Positions 11,223 to 21,833 of a stretch of DNA of 64,000 nucleotides are shown here, piece by piece. The notes under the pieces are model-generated. The model was not told where the DNA came from. It made no database searches and saw only the letters and a program-made list of their open reading frames with translations. Position numbers and translations under genes: made by a program. Location of the stretch: NCBI GenBank assembly GCA_008330645.1, contig VLTN01000057.1, forward strand, positions 62,001 through 126,000, written 5' to 3'. Every line of letters starts with the position of its first letter. Position 1 is the first letter of the stretch. This DNA is from Cafeteria roenbergensis. Lineage: Eukaryota; Sar; Bigyra; Bicosoecida; Cafeteriaceae.

Positions 11223-12638
11223 GTGCTGGTGGTGCCGCATCTCGGCACGAACAGCCCGCTGCAGGAACGCGGGGGACAGTGGCGTCACGGCCGACACCGC
11301 AGCAGACGACTCGCCAGTTGATGCACTGCTGACGACGCGGTGATGTCCCGGTGATGTCCTCGAGCCATCCTGCGGATGGAGGTCATGGACCCCAGCCCGC
11401 GCCGCCGGTAGAGCTGCCAGTCTCGCGTGCTCCCCAGAGGCATCGCCACGGCTGGCAGAGCCGCTGGCGCAGCCGGCGCCAGCATCGCAAGCGTCGGCTC
11501 CGCCGCCAGTGCCGCCGCCGGCGTCGGCACCCGCCCCAGCACCGGCGGCGGTCGCATCGCCCCCATCGCAAGCATCGGCGCCACGGCGAGAGCGCTGCGC
11601 TGATGCTGGCCTGCGCAGCGGTTTCAGCGTCCCGAGGCGGCGCGCGGACGCGATGCGGGCTCTGTCCAGCAGCACGCTCGCAGCCGCGTTGGCTGGGGAC
11701 GGGGGGCTCGGCTGACTGGGAGATGACTGGCTCTGCTGGTCGGCAGAGCCGCCTTGGGAGACGATCGCCGAATCGGCAGGCGCGGTGGGTGCCGGACCGG
11801 AATCAGCCTCACTGGCGTGATTTCCTGGTGACTGGTCGGTGACTTTCCGTTGACGCCGTTGTGACTTGAGCTTCCGTCGCGGTTGCGTTTGTGGCGACTG
11901 GCTCGAAAGTTGCCTCCTGGCGGCGGAGCGACGCTCTGCTGATGTTGGTCCGACTGTCACTCCGGCCGCTGGACCCGTCTGACGCCGCCGCTCCGTCCGG
12001 CGGCCCTCTGAGCGAGCGGCGCCTGCTGGTGGCGCTGCCTCTGCTGGTGGCGGGGTCGAGGCCGCCGCCACCACTGCTGGCGCTGCCTCTGCTGGTGGCG
12101 GGGTCGAGGCCGCTGCTGGCGCTGGCGCCGCCGCTGGCGCCGCCGCCCTGTCCGCTGTGCGCCGCCCTGACGGGACGCGCCTGCCTGCGGAGGACGCGCG
12201 CCCGTCGCTCCCCGAGCTAGTGGTGGCGGCAAGGTGGTCGATGGCGTCCGCCACTGCGGCGAGACCCGCGGCGCGGTGGGCGCCCCAGCGGATGTCGCCG
12301 CTGCGCCGCCCCGTGGGACCTCCTCCCGCGCCAGACGCTGCGGGCGCGAGGCCACGTCTGCGCCGGGAAGTGCCCCGCGACCGCTGTGGGGACGTGCTGC
12401 TTGAGCGCGAGCCGAGCGGGCGAATGGCGTGGCCGACCAAGTCAGCGCGAGGGTCGTGGACCGCCCAAAACTCCGTGGCCAGCTGGGGGTGCGACGGCGC
12501 TGCCCGGACGGGAGACTCGGACGCGAGGATGCGCGCCAGCGCCAGGCGGGCCTCGTGCAAGGACCCGGTCACGTCCACCGGGGCGCGAGGCGGCACGGAG
12601 GAGGCGCGACCGCGGACCACTCGGCGCCGCTCGGCCAT
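8151..12638 (-). CDS. Long, mostly disordered Ala/Ser/Arg-rich protein with polyQ, AAPP repeats and a coiled coil
   Basis: One uninterrupted frame of 1,495 codons begins at the ATG at 12638; a GTG further up could extend the open frame to 12857 but leaves almost no promoter next to metH. No enzyme domain is seen. The N-terminal 150 residues (MAERRRVVRG start, then an acidic/hydrophobic helix reading LHEARLALARILASE) look structured. The middle is low complexity: about 25 glutamines near 11155-11220, an AAPP tetrapeptide repeated seven times near 10650-10745, and Ser/Thr/Arg runs. A long Ala/Glu/Arg coiled coil lies at about residues 1020-1150, and the C-terminus ends in another helix (PEAVAEAAERAAERAAARE). 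The uninterrupted frame and structured ends favour a real gene, possibly a nuclear or cytoskeletal scaffold. The DNA is dense in the short words described in the findings. Confidence 0.6.
10649..10746. repeat. 12-bp tandem repeat coding AAPP
   Basis: The unit GGTGGTGCTGCT is repeated about seven times without change, encoding Ala-Ala-Pro-Pro on the minus strand within the disordered gene. The lack of synonymous variation suggests recent slippage. Confidence 0.9.
11151..11234. repeat. Hexanucleotide repeat coding polyglutamine
   Basis: About eleven copies of TTGCTG (CAGCAA on the coding minus strand) encode about 25 glutamines flanked by histidines. The alternation of CAG and CAA codons is regular, so the 6-bp unit, not a CAG triplet, has expanded. 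Confidence 0.92.
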
Positions 12639-12872
12639 CGCGCGGCCTGCAGCCGGCGCGCAGTGCGGCCGGAAGTCGCCGCACGGGTTGTGCGCAGCCC
12701 CGGCAGCTGCGTGCGCGGGTGCCGGGCGCGCCAGGGCCGGCGCGATGCGCGCCGATGCTTGCCGGGCAAGCAAAACGGCTGCGCGGGCCGGTCCGGCCAG
12801 CACCCGGCCAGCAAGCGGCCAACGACGCGGCGGGCACGGCGGCTGCGCGTTCGACACTTTGGCCTGACAAAA
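12639..12872. promoter_or_regulatory. Divergent promoter region of the disordered gene and metH
   Basis: A 234-bp spacer separates the ATG at 12638 (minus) from the metH ATG at 12873 (plus). No TATA-like element or other motif stands out; an A-rich context (GACAAAAATGG) surrounds the metH start. The assignment rests only on the head-to-head gene arrangement. Confidence 0.4.
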
Positions 12873-15255
12873 ATGGCCGCTGCCGCCGAAGGCGCCGCCG
12901 CCGGCGCTCCGATGGAGTTCGTTCGAGGTGAGGGCCGCAGCAGTCGCGCTGGCGGGCGCGGGAGGCCTGCTCTGACAAGGCTGGGCGCGTCCGGTCGGGA
13001 GGGCAAGTTGCGATGCGTCTGGCCGGCGAGTTGGCCGCTGCCAGTTGGCTCGCGCCGCGCCCTTGCTCCCGCGACGCGCAGGGGAGACGGATCTGTTCGA
13101 CTACCTCAACCACATGCTGAAGAAGCGCATCATGATCATCGACGGGGCCATGGGCACCATGATCCAGGTGAGCCGTGCCGCCACCTCAGTCGTCCCTTCG
13201 AATACCGCGCGAATCGGCCCAAGCCGCGAACAGTCCCTTCGCGCGGCCGGCTCCAGTGCCGGCCGCCCTGGCACGCGCAGGCCCCGCTGCCTATGGTGAC
13301 CCCGTGGCCCTCCTGTGGTCGGCGCGCTCCGCTCCGGGGGCGCTCAGTCCCGCGGTGGCGGACTTGGCATGGCCCAGATGGCAGTGGCGTTGTTCAACCC
13401 GGTTGCCTGGCCGTCATGCGTCCACGGCCCCCTCGCTGTGCGCCCCCCCGTGGCACCCCATGGGCCTGCAACGCGAGCGGCCCCGCGACGGGACCATCTC
13501 TGGCGCTGCTCGCCCTGGCTATCCCCTCGCGGATCGTCCCCTGGCCACGCGTACGCCACCCCCTCGTGCAACCACAAACCCAAATTGATTCGCAGAAGCG
13601 CAAGTTTGACGAGGCCGCCTTCCGTGGCGAGCGCTTCGCAGACTACGACCGCGACATCCAGGGCAACAACGACGTCCTTTCCCTGACGCAGCCCGATGCC
13701 ATCCGCGAGATCCACACGTGAGCCGGCGCCAAGCGGCCGCAACTGGCGTTGCGAGGGCACCTCTCCGCCGCCCGTTGCAGCGTCGAGTCTCCCCCCCTGC
13801 CCGCCCCTCTTACACACACAAACACGCCGCTCGCTCCCTCTCGCGCATGCGCACGCGCGCCTGCCGCCGCCACTTCCCGGGCCGCCTTCCCCGTGCCCCC
13901 GCCCCCGCAGCCAGTACCTCGAGGCCGGCGCCGACTTCGTGGAGACCAACACCTTCAGCGGGACCACCATCGCCCAGGCCGACTACGGCATGGAGGACCT
14001 CGTGCACGAGCTCAACGTGGCGTCCGCCCGCCTGGCCCGGGAGGCCTGCGACGCAGTGGAGGCCCGCGACCGGTCCCGCCCGCGCTTCGTGCTCGGCGCC
14101 GTGGGCCCCACCAACCGCACGCTGTCCATCAGCCCCAACGTGGAGGACCCCGGGTTCCGCAACGTCACCTTTGACGAGCTCGTCGTCGCCTACCGCCAGC
14201 AGGTGGAGGCCCTCATGGAGGGCGGCGTCGACGTCATCCTGGTCGAGACCATCTTCGACACGCTCAACGCCAAGGCCGCCCTCTTTGCCGTGGACGAGGC
14301 CTTTGAGGCGGCAGGCCGCAAGCTCCCCGTGTTCGTGTCGGGCACCATCGTCGACCAGTCCGGCCGCACCCTCTCCGGCCAGACCGGCGAGGCCTTCTTC
14401 ACCTCCATCCGCCACGCCAAGCCCTTCGCGGTCGGCCTCAACTGCGCCCTCGGCGCCAAGCAAATGAAGCCCTTCGTGGAGCGCCTCAGCAAGTTCGCAG
14501 ACTGCTGGTTCTTCACCTACCCCAACGCCGGCCTGCCCAACGCCATGGGCGGCTACGACGACACCCCCGCGCAGATGGGCGAGGACATCAAGGCATTCGC
14601 CACGGAGCGCTTCCTCAACCTCGCCGGCGGCTGCTGCGGCTCCACGCCCGACCACATCGCGGCCGTGGCCGCCGCAATGGAGGGCATGCCCCCCCGCGAG
14701 TGGAAGCCCTGGGAGCCCCGTATGATGCTCAGCGGCCTCGAGCACCTCTGCGTCGACTTCGCGACCATCGGCTTTGTCAATATTGGCGAGCGGTGCAATA
14801 TCGCGGGAAGCCGCAAGTTCAAGCGCCTCATCCTCAACGGCGACTACGCCGCCGCGATGGACGTGGCCCGTGCCCAGGTGGAGGACGGCGCGCAGGTGAT
14901 CGACATCAACCTCGACGACGGCATGCTGGACGGCTTCAAGGCGATGGGCAAGTTCCTCCGCATCGCCTCCACGGAGCCGGACATTGCCCGGGTCCCGTTC
15001 ATGGTGGACTCGTCCAAGTTTGAAATCGTCGAGTACGGCCTGAAGAACACCCAGGGCAAGTGCATCGTCAACAGCATCAGCCTCAAGGTGGGCGAGGAGG
15101 AGTTCATCCGCCAGGCGCGCGTGGTGAAGCGCTTCGGCGCCGCGGTGGTGCTCATGGCCTTCGACGAGGACGGGCAGGCCGCCTCGGAGGAGGACAAGAT
15201 CCGCATCTGCAAGCGCTCCTACGACCTCATCACCGGCCCCAAGGTCGGCTTCCCC

Positions 15256-15291
<36 letters not shown>

Positions 15292-16035
15292 ATCGCCACG
15301 GGCATGGACGAGCACAACCGCTACGCCCTGGACTTTATCAACTCAATCCCGCGCATCAAGGAGGTGTGCCCCCACGCCAAGATCAGCGGCGGCGTCTCGA
15401 ACCTCTCCTTCGGCTTCCGCGGCCTCGACGTCATCCGCGAGTCAATGCACTCCGTCTTCCTCTTCCACGCGCTCAAGGCAGGCATGGACATGGGCATCGT
15501 CAACGCGGGCATGCTCCAGGTGTACGACGACATCCCCGCCGACCTCCTCGAGCTGGTCGAGGACACCGTCTTCTGCAGGAGGGAGGACGCCACCGAGCGC
15601 CTGCTGGAGCGGGCAGAGCTGGAGCGCGCCGCCGTCGACGCCCGCAAGGCCGCCGGCACGGGCAAGGCCGCCCCCGCGGCCAGCAAGCTCGCCTGGCGCG
15701 AGAAGTGCGTCGAGGAGCGCCTCTCCTACGCCCTCATCAAGGGCTTCCCCGAGTTCGTGCAGCTCGACGCGGAGGAGGCGCGCCTCAAGTTCGGGCGGCC
15801 TCTCAGCGTGATCGAGGGCCCCCTCATGGACGGCATGAACACCGTGGGGGACCTCTTCGGCTCCGGCAAGATGTTCCTGCCCCAGGTGATCAAGTCCGCC
15901 CGCGTCATGAAGCGCGCCGTCGCCTACCTCATCCCCTTCATGGAGCAGGAGAAGCGCGAGAACCTCCTCGCCCAGGGCCTCGACCCGGACACCGACGACG
16001 ACAGCATGTTCGCGGGCAAGGTGCTCCTCGCAACC

Positions 16036-16073
<38 letters not shown>

Positions 16074-17604
16074 GGGGGTGGTGCTGGGCTGCAACAACTA
16101 CAAGGTGGTGGACCTCGGCGTCATGGTCCCGTGGGAGAAGCTTCACGAGGCCATCGTGCGCGAGAAGCCCGACATCGTCGGCCTCTCCGGACTCATCACC
16201 CCGTCGCTCGACGAGATGGTCAGCGTCGCCAAGAACATGCGCAAGGCAGGCGTGAAGCAGCCCCTCCTCATCGGCGGCGCCACCACCAGCCGCATGCACA
16301 CCGCCGTAAAGGTGGCCCCCCAGTTCTTCAGCGAGGAGCACCCCGTCATCCACGTCCTGGATGCATCGCGCTCCGTCGTCGTCGTCTCCTCCCTCCTCGA
16401 CCAGACCTCCAAGCGCGCCGACTACATCGCCGACGTCCGCGAGACCTACGAGGACATGCGCGAGGAGCACTACGCCGGACTCGAGGACCGCGTGTACATC
16501 CCCCTCGAGAAGGCCCGCCTCCGCCGCGCGCCCATCGACTGGGCCGCCCGCGCCGCCGACCCCGTCCCCGCGCCCCGCACCCTCGGCGTGACCACCGTCA
16601 AGCTCAGCTCTGCCGAGCTCCGCACGCTGATGCCCTATGTGGACTGGAACCCATTCTTCCAGGCCTGGGAGCTGCGCGGCAAGTACCCCAACCGCGGCTA
16701 CCCCGGCATCTTCAAGGACGCCACCGTGGGCGCCGAGGCGAAGAAACTCTTCGACGAGGCCACGGAGATGCTCGAGCGCGCCTTTACCGAGGGCTGGCTC
16801 ACCGCAGCCGGCGTCGTGGGCATGTTCCCGGCAAACTCGGACGGGGACGACATCCTCGTCTTCCCCGACGAGGCCGCCCGCGAGGCCGGCGCCGCCGCCG
16901 ACAGGCTCTGCGGCCTCCGCCAGCAGGCCGAGAAGGAGACGGAGGACCCCTACCTCTGCCAGAGCGACTTCGTGGCGCCCGTCGGGTCCGGCGTCAAGGA
17001 CCACGTCGGCGGTTTCGCCGTCGCAATCTTCGGCGCAGAGGCCAAGTGCGAGGGGTTCCTCGCCGACCACGACGACTACTCCCGCATCCTCCTGCAGGCC
17101 CTGGCCGACCGCCTCGCGGAGGCCTTTGCCGAGAAGCTCCACCAGGACATGCGCCGCGAGACGTGGGGCTACGCCCCGGCGGAGGACCTGTCCCCGGACG
17201 ACCTCCTCAAGTGCAAGTACCAGGGCATCCGCCCGGCCCCGGGGTACCCCACCCAGCCGGACCACACGGAGAAGCGCACCCTGTGGAAGCTGCTCGGCGC
17301 CGAGGAGCGCGCCGGCATCAAGCTGACCGAGTCCCTCGCCATGTGGCCGCCGGCCGCCGTCAGCGCCCTCGTGTTCGCCGACCCGGACTCGCAGTACTTT
17401 GCCGTGGGCAACATCGACCGCGACCAGGTCAAGGACTATGCGGCCCGCAAGGGCATGTCGGTTCCCGAGGCGGAGAAGTGGCTCGGGCCCATCCTCAGCT
17501 ACGAGACGGACGCCGACGCGGCAGACGCAGCGGACGCCGCCGCGGCCAACCCCGACGGCGCTGCTGCGGCCGCCGCCGCCTCTGCTGCTGCCGGAAGCGC
17601 GTGA
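12873..17604 (+). CDS. metH: Cobalamin-dependent methionine synthase
   Basis: Four exons, 12873-12927, 13082-13167, 13596-13717 and 13911-17604, encode 1,318 residues. The three introns (phases 1, 0, 2) all fall in the first 88 codons and splice to [30 protein letters not shown] and [14 protein letters not shown], the standard N-terminal order. The enzyme moves a methyl group from methyltetrahydrofolate via B12 to homocysteine in the cytosol. The homocysteine module has zinc ligands Cys266, Cys329 and Cys330 (GLNCALG and [10 protein letters not shown]). A pterin-binding module follows ([15 protein letters not shown]), then the B12 domain with the axial histidine motif [11 protein letters not shown] (His802). 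The C-terminal reactivation domain has the AdoMet-binding RPAPGYP. All four modules are complete; an Ala/Asp tail of about 35 residues is extra. This organism therefore needs B12 from bacteria or diet, unless it also has metE elsewhere. Confidence 0.98.
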
Positions 17605-18653
17605 GCGCTGGGCCCGCTCCGGCGGGCTTTGGCCAGCCGGCCAGTCAGCCTGCCTCCTCTTCCCCGCCCCCCACCGTGCGCAACATGGCGTCCCTTTCAA
17701 CAAACCAGTGGCGCGTTTGCGCCGCGCTGGGATCCCTTGTCGCCAGGGGCCAGTCTTTGGCATATGGCCGCTTGCGGCGAGCGTGCTGGCCTCCCCGAAC
17801 AGCGACCCAGGCGCCTGTTGCCGACCGAGACGGCCACCAGCAAGCATGCATGACGATGCTTTGCGCCGTCGACGAACCAGCATCCGCGCCACGTGCCGCG
17901 AGCTGTGCTGGTGGAATGGTGTCTGAGGCCTTCCGCACCTGGCGCCTCGAGGGCTTGCGTGTCAGACCTTCCGCGCCAGCCTCCCTCAGAAGAACAAACT
18001 GCCTTCAGAATAGCTCCACGCGGTTGCACGCGCTGCCTCTGGCTGAGTGCCTCGCTGTCACCCCAAAGGAGAGCAGACGGAACCAACCAAAGTACCAAAG
18101 CCGCGCGCAATCCCTGCATGCCTGAACGACGGGTTTGCTTCTGTTTGTTTTGTGCGTTGCATTGCTGCGGGGCCACCGCCGGCGTCGCCGACGTGAAGCT
18201 TGAACACCACACGCCTACAGGGCGATGACATTCACCTTGACTGGTGCCACAGATGCAGGTGCCACGCAATTGCTTTTTGAAACCCAATGCTCGACCGCCA
18301 TCCACACACAACGACTTCATGACCTCACTTTGCTAATAGTCGGACAAGAGCGCAGGGCAGCCGTTGTGATGACACCAGCTGCAGCACATCTGCCTGTGAT
18401 TCCATTGTGAGGCTCGTGGCGTGCGTGATTTGCTGTTGAGGAATCGGGCCAGCTTTCGGAATCTCACCGGCGCACGTTTGTGAGTTGCGCCTGGCACCTC
18501 CAGCTGTGCCTCGTTTGCCCTCAGGAGGCCGCACCCTCATAACAAGCGTGCTGAGCGGTTCCATGCATGGTTTGATAGAGGTCGGGGCACGCAGCAGAGC
18601 ACTCGTCCACGCAAACACGCAATCAGCCGCCCCGCGGGTCAAACGGCTGGCGC
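17605..18653. other. Intergenic, convergent, no gene seen
   Basis: This 1,049-bp spacer lies tail-to-tail between metH and the minus-strand coiled-coil gene. It is less GC-rich than the genes from about 17950 to 18500. Open frames crossing it are continuations of shadow frames from metH; none has a domain. Two poly-T/poly-A-like patches near 18135-18150 and 18270 could serve in 3' ends. Confidence 0.45.
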
Positions 18654-20257
18654 TCAGCCGCGCTTGCTGACCGAGGAGGATGAGGAAGAGGCTGCCTTTT
18701 GCGGGGCCGCAGCGGCCCCCTCCGCCTCGTCCTCCACCGGCTCGGTCACCACCTCGCCAACGAAGTGCGTCAGGAGCCGCACGAGGAACCGCGGGCCGTC
18801 CTCCGCCCCAAACGAAAAGGTCTCCTGCATGGACGGCGGCAGCAGGTGCTGGCCCGACACGGGCCGGACGCACACCTCGCGGATGGCGTCCTCGTCCTCC
18901 TCGTCGTCCTCGTCGTCCGCCTCGGAGTCGGCGCCGGACACCAGCTCCACCTCCAGCTCGACCGCCTCGTCCTCCACTGGCAGTACCACGGACCACCACC
19001 TGCCGTCGTCGTCCGTCCGCTCCACCTCCATCCCGAGCAGCACCGACAGGAAGGACTCCGCGTCGCTCGCGCGCGCCTCCGCCGCCTCAAGCTCCGCCGA
19101 AACCGCGGCAACGGCCGCCGCGGAGGCGTCTCCTCCCGCCCCGGCCGCCCCCGCCGCCTTGCCTCGCCGCCTGCTCCCCGTGGACGTCGCCGCAGCGAGC
19201 AGGGCCTTCTTCGCCAGCTCTGCCGACTTGAGGCGGCGCTCCGAGCTCTCGAGGCGGCGCTCAGCCCGCTCCCGCGCATCGGCCTCGGCGACGAACAGAG
19301 GGTGTCGCTCAACTGCGGCGTCGCTCGGCGGTGGCGGCGACGTGCGGAGCTTGTGGAGGGCCTTCTCCGCATCCTTGAGGCGCCGGCGTGTCTCCTCCAG
19401 CTCCTCCCGAAGGGCAGCGGCGCCGTCGTCAGCGGCGGCGTCGCGGGCTGCGGCTGCGGCCTTCTGCTCTGCCAGCGCCTGCTCTGCAGTCGACGTCCTG
19501 AGGGTTCGGAGCTCGGCTACCTTTTCGTTGAGACGGTCCATCATTGCGCCGGCCGACAGCTCCGCGTCGCTCGTTTGAGCGAGTGACTCCAGGACAGCCA
19601 GGGCCCGAGATGCGTCGAAGATGGCCTCGCCGGCTCCGAACACGCCAGCCGCCGCGGGAGCGTGAGCGGCAGCAGCGTATGTTGACGAAGAGGCGGCAGA
19701 GGAGGCTGTGGGAGCCGACGCGCTTGCCGGGGCACCGGAGTATCGCGGCTGCGCTTCGATGACGTGACCACCGGTGCCGAAGGCGCCACCAGCGGATGCG
19801 GCAGACACCGACGCGCGCGACGCGTTGATGACGTGGCCCCCGGTTCTGAGAACGCCAGCGGTGCGCGCAACTGTGGCCTGCGCAAGCTTGATCATGTCCG
19901 GGGAGCCGACCCCGTGGCCGTTCTCCTCTGACGGGGCCAGCACTGTTTCGTCCAGCAGATGCTGGGACACGCGCTGGGCGGGCGGGTGGCGGCTGGAGCC
20001 GCGGCGCAAGCCTTGGCGGGCCTGCGGGTGAGAACGGGCAGTTGCACGAGCAGCCAGTGCTGGGTGGGCTGCGGCACGGCCCGCGCGAGGCAGCTCTGGG
20101 CAGCAGTCGCAAGCAGGAAGGCGATCATTTGCTGGCTGGGGGGCGCGGGCGGGCCTCTTGCGCTGCCCGGGGGCTGGCGAGCGCGGGCAGGCCGCTTCAG
20201 CAACGGCGGCAGCGACGGCAACGGGTGCCAACTCGACCTCACGGGAATCGAGGACAT
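18654..20257 (-). CDS. Coiled-coil protein with C-terminal Csm1/Pcs1-like (RWD-type) domain, possible kinetochore or monopolin component
   Basis: The proposed model has a five-codon first exon (20243-20257, MSSIP), a 221-bp phase-0 intron (GTGAGG...CCGCAG), and a second exon 18654-20021, giving 460 residues. Residues about 25-140 are Ala/Ser/Gly-rich with a repeated TGGHVI element. Residues 150-310 are a long coiled coil (ELRTLRTSTAEQALAEQKAA, REELEETRRRLKDAEKALHK). The last 135 residues fold-match the small globular end of Csm1/Pcs1: FLSVLLGMEVE, then WWSVVLPV, an acidic loop, VCVRPVSG, LLPPSMQETFSF and FLVRLLTHF. Csm1 dimers crosslink kinetochore microtubule sites or organise rDNA. Spc24/Spc25, with a similar coil plus RWD layout, are the main alternatives. 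The first exon is inferred from splice signals only. Confidence 0.5.
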
Positions 20258-20820
20258 TGGAGCGCTGCGCGGCAAAGACCCCTCCTGGCAAAGAAGGTAA
20301 GGCGTGCCTTCCTTCGACGGCTGCGCAAAGGTGAGGGCACTGCCGCCTCTGGCGCGCGCGGCACCCGGGAGAGTCCGTCCCCTTGCCGACGGTTGGCGGA
20401 GCGGCTCTGCCACGACGGCGAAAATCGCGCGGTGCAGGCCCGACGTGCCGGACCACACGGCGCTGCGGCGTGGTGTGCTGCCCCTGTAAGGCGCAGGCGC
20501 GAGCCACTTGTGCGGCATGCGGCAGTGCCCGCGACCCGAAGCCTCGGGCGCACGCTGGGAACTGCCTGACAAGCCGGCCGCCTCGGGCTCCGCATGGGCG
20601 CGGTTGCTAGGGGCTCAGTGGGCCGCTCTGACGAAGCTATAGCAAGCGCCTGCGAGTGGGCCCCAGCCGGGAGGCGCGCGGCGCTGGGAGGCGGCAGTCG
20701 GAACGGTGGAGGGTGGCGCAGAACGCACTGGCTTGCCCACGCATCGACGGCTTGTTTCACACACACACACGCACGCCCAAGCAGTTGCGACTGGATGCGA
20801 CGCCCCGAGCGGTAAATGGC
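20258..20820. other. Intergenic between minus-strand genes, no gene seen
   Basis: The 563-bp spacer holds the probable promoter of the coiled-coil gene and the 3' end of the Rab-like gene. It includes a short CA run at 20759-20770 and otherwise no recognisable element. Confidence 0.4.
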
Positions 20821-21583
20821 CTAGCTGCAGCAGCAAGTGCCCCCGCCAGGCTTGGCGCCCTTCTCGACCGGCTCCGCGGGCGCCGGGGGTTCGTCGCTTG
20901 CCCGCGCGCGCCGGCGGCGCAAGACATCCTCCGCGAGCCTCACGAAGGCTTCGCGAACGTTGGCACCAGTGAGGGCAGACACCTCGAAGTACCCGGCGCC
21001 TATTTCGTCGTCGTACGCGATGGCGAGGTCCGACTCCACCTCCCGCTTCCCCGGGTCCTCCTCGACCAGGTCGCACTTGTTCCCGCACACCACCATCGCC
21101 ACGCCGTCCCTGCCAGTGGCGCCCAGCTCCTTGGCCCTGAGCTTCATCGCATCGAAGCTCTTGGCGGATGTGAGGTCAAACACGAGCACCGCACCGTCTG
21201 CGCGGGTGAAGCACAGTTTAACGACAGGCATATAACGTTCAGCTCCGGACGTGTCCCAGATCTCGAGATTCATGAACGGCGAGCCGTCCTTCTCCAGCGG
21301 GTAGTTCTCGAACCCCCCCCCTGCTCTGGCGAAGTTCAATGGCGGGCATGGGGAGCGGGCGGGTCATGCATGCGCGGCGAGAACTCGCGCAGCTTGGAAA
21401 GAATGCCGCGGCCCCAAGGCAGGCAAATCGGCCTCACCCGGTGGTTGCAGTGAAGGCGACCTTGGGAGCCGTGCCCTTCACGAGGTGATCTATGACCCAG
21501 GTCTTGCCCACTGCGCCTGTTCCAATGAGAAATAGCTTGGCGACGGGAACCGTCGTGGTTGCTGCTGGAGCAGCGGCGGCCAT
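20821..21583 (-). CDS. Rab-like small GTPase
   Basis: Two exons, 21438-21583 and 20821-21325, give 216 residues; the 112-bp intron (GTGAGG donor) is in phase 2. GTPase boxes are complete: P-loop GTGAVGKT at residues 21-28, G3 as WDTSGAERY, G4 as GNKCDL and G5 as VSAL. The C-terminus ends in Cys-Cys-Cys-Ser, a prenylation signal, so the protein should cycle onto membranes and act in vesicle traffic. Sequence around switch I is odd: Ala-Thr-Thr is followed by a glycine run and FENYPLE instead of a usual Rab effector loop, and the G3 Gln is Ala-Glu-Arg shifted. The acceptor lies inside CCAGAGCAG followed by nine G; only use of the first AG keeps the frame. The family within Ras-like GTPases is unclear. 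Confidence 0.85.
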
Positions 21584-21833
21584 GGCTGGAGACAAGCGAG
21601 GACGAGGGGGGACGAAAGCAGTGCGCTGGGCGCGGAAGGCGACACTGTGGTGCACTGCAAGAGTCGGCCGCTCGCCACGATCCCCCGAGCGCCAGTGCCG
21701 GAGCCGATTCGAGCCAAGCTCCACAGTGTTGCGGCAGCAGATCCGGGCCGCGTGAGCATATTTGCGCATGTGCCCAAATATTTGGCCGGACGCGGAATGT
21801 GGGGCATTTGCACGCGGCCGCTTGCCAATCGCC
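21584..21833. promoter_or_regulatory. Divergent promoter region of Rab-like gene and DNA ligase, with palindrome CCAAATATTTGG
   Basis: The two genes start head to head about 250 bp apart. At 21774-21785 there is a perfect 12-bp palindrome CCAAATATTTGG, AT-rich in a GC-rich setting and about 49 bp before the chosen ligase start. It resembles an extended CArG/MADS-box-type site, but binding is inference. An in-frame ATG at 21762 would place it inside the coding region instead. Confidence 0.35.

Noticed and set aside
12639-12857. N-terminal extension of the long disordered protein
   Set aside because: The extension would start at a GTG only 15 bp from the metH ATG, and its sequence has no structured character.
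13810-15315. Antisense frame of 501 codons over metH exon 4
   Set aside because: Val/Leu/His/Gly-rich antisense shadow without any motif.
15442-17892. Open frame of 816 codons antisense to metH
   Set aside because: It mirrors the metH coding strand; the composition (Val/Gly/Asp/Leu-rich) is the usual antisense shadow of a GC-rich gene with strong third-position bias.
15060-18125. Plus-strand frame of 1,021 codons overlapping metH in another frame
   Set aside because: It is Arg/His/Pro/Gly-rich, with no domain, and lies wholly in a shifted frame of a certain gene.
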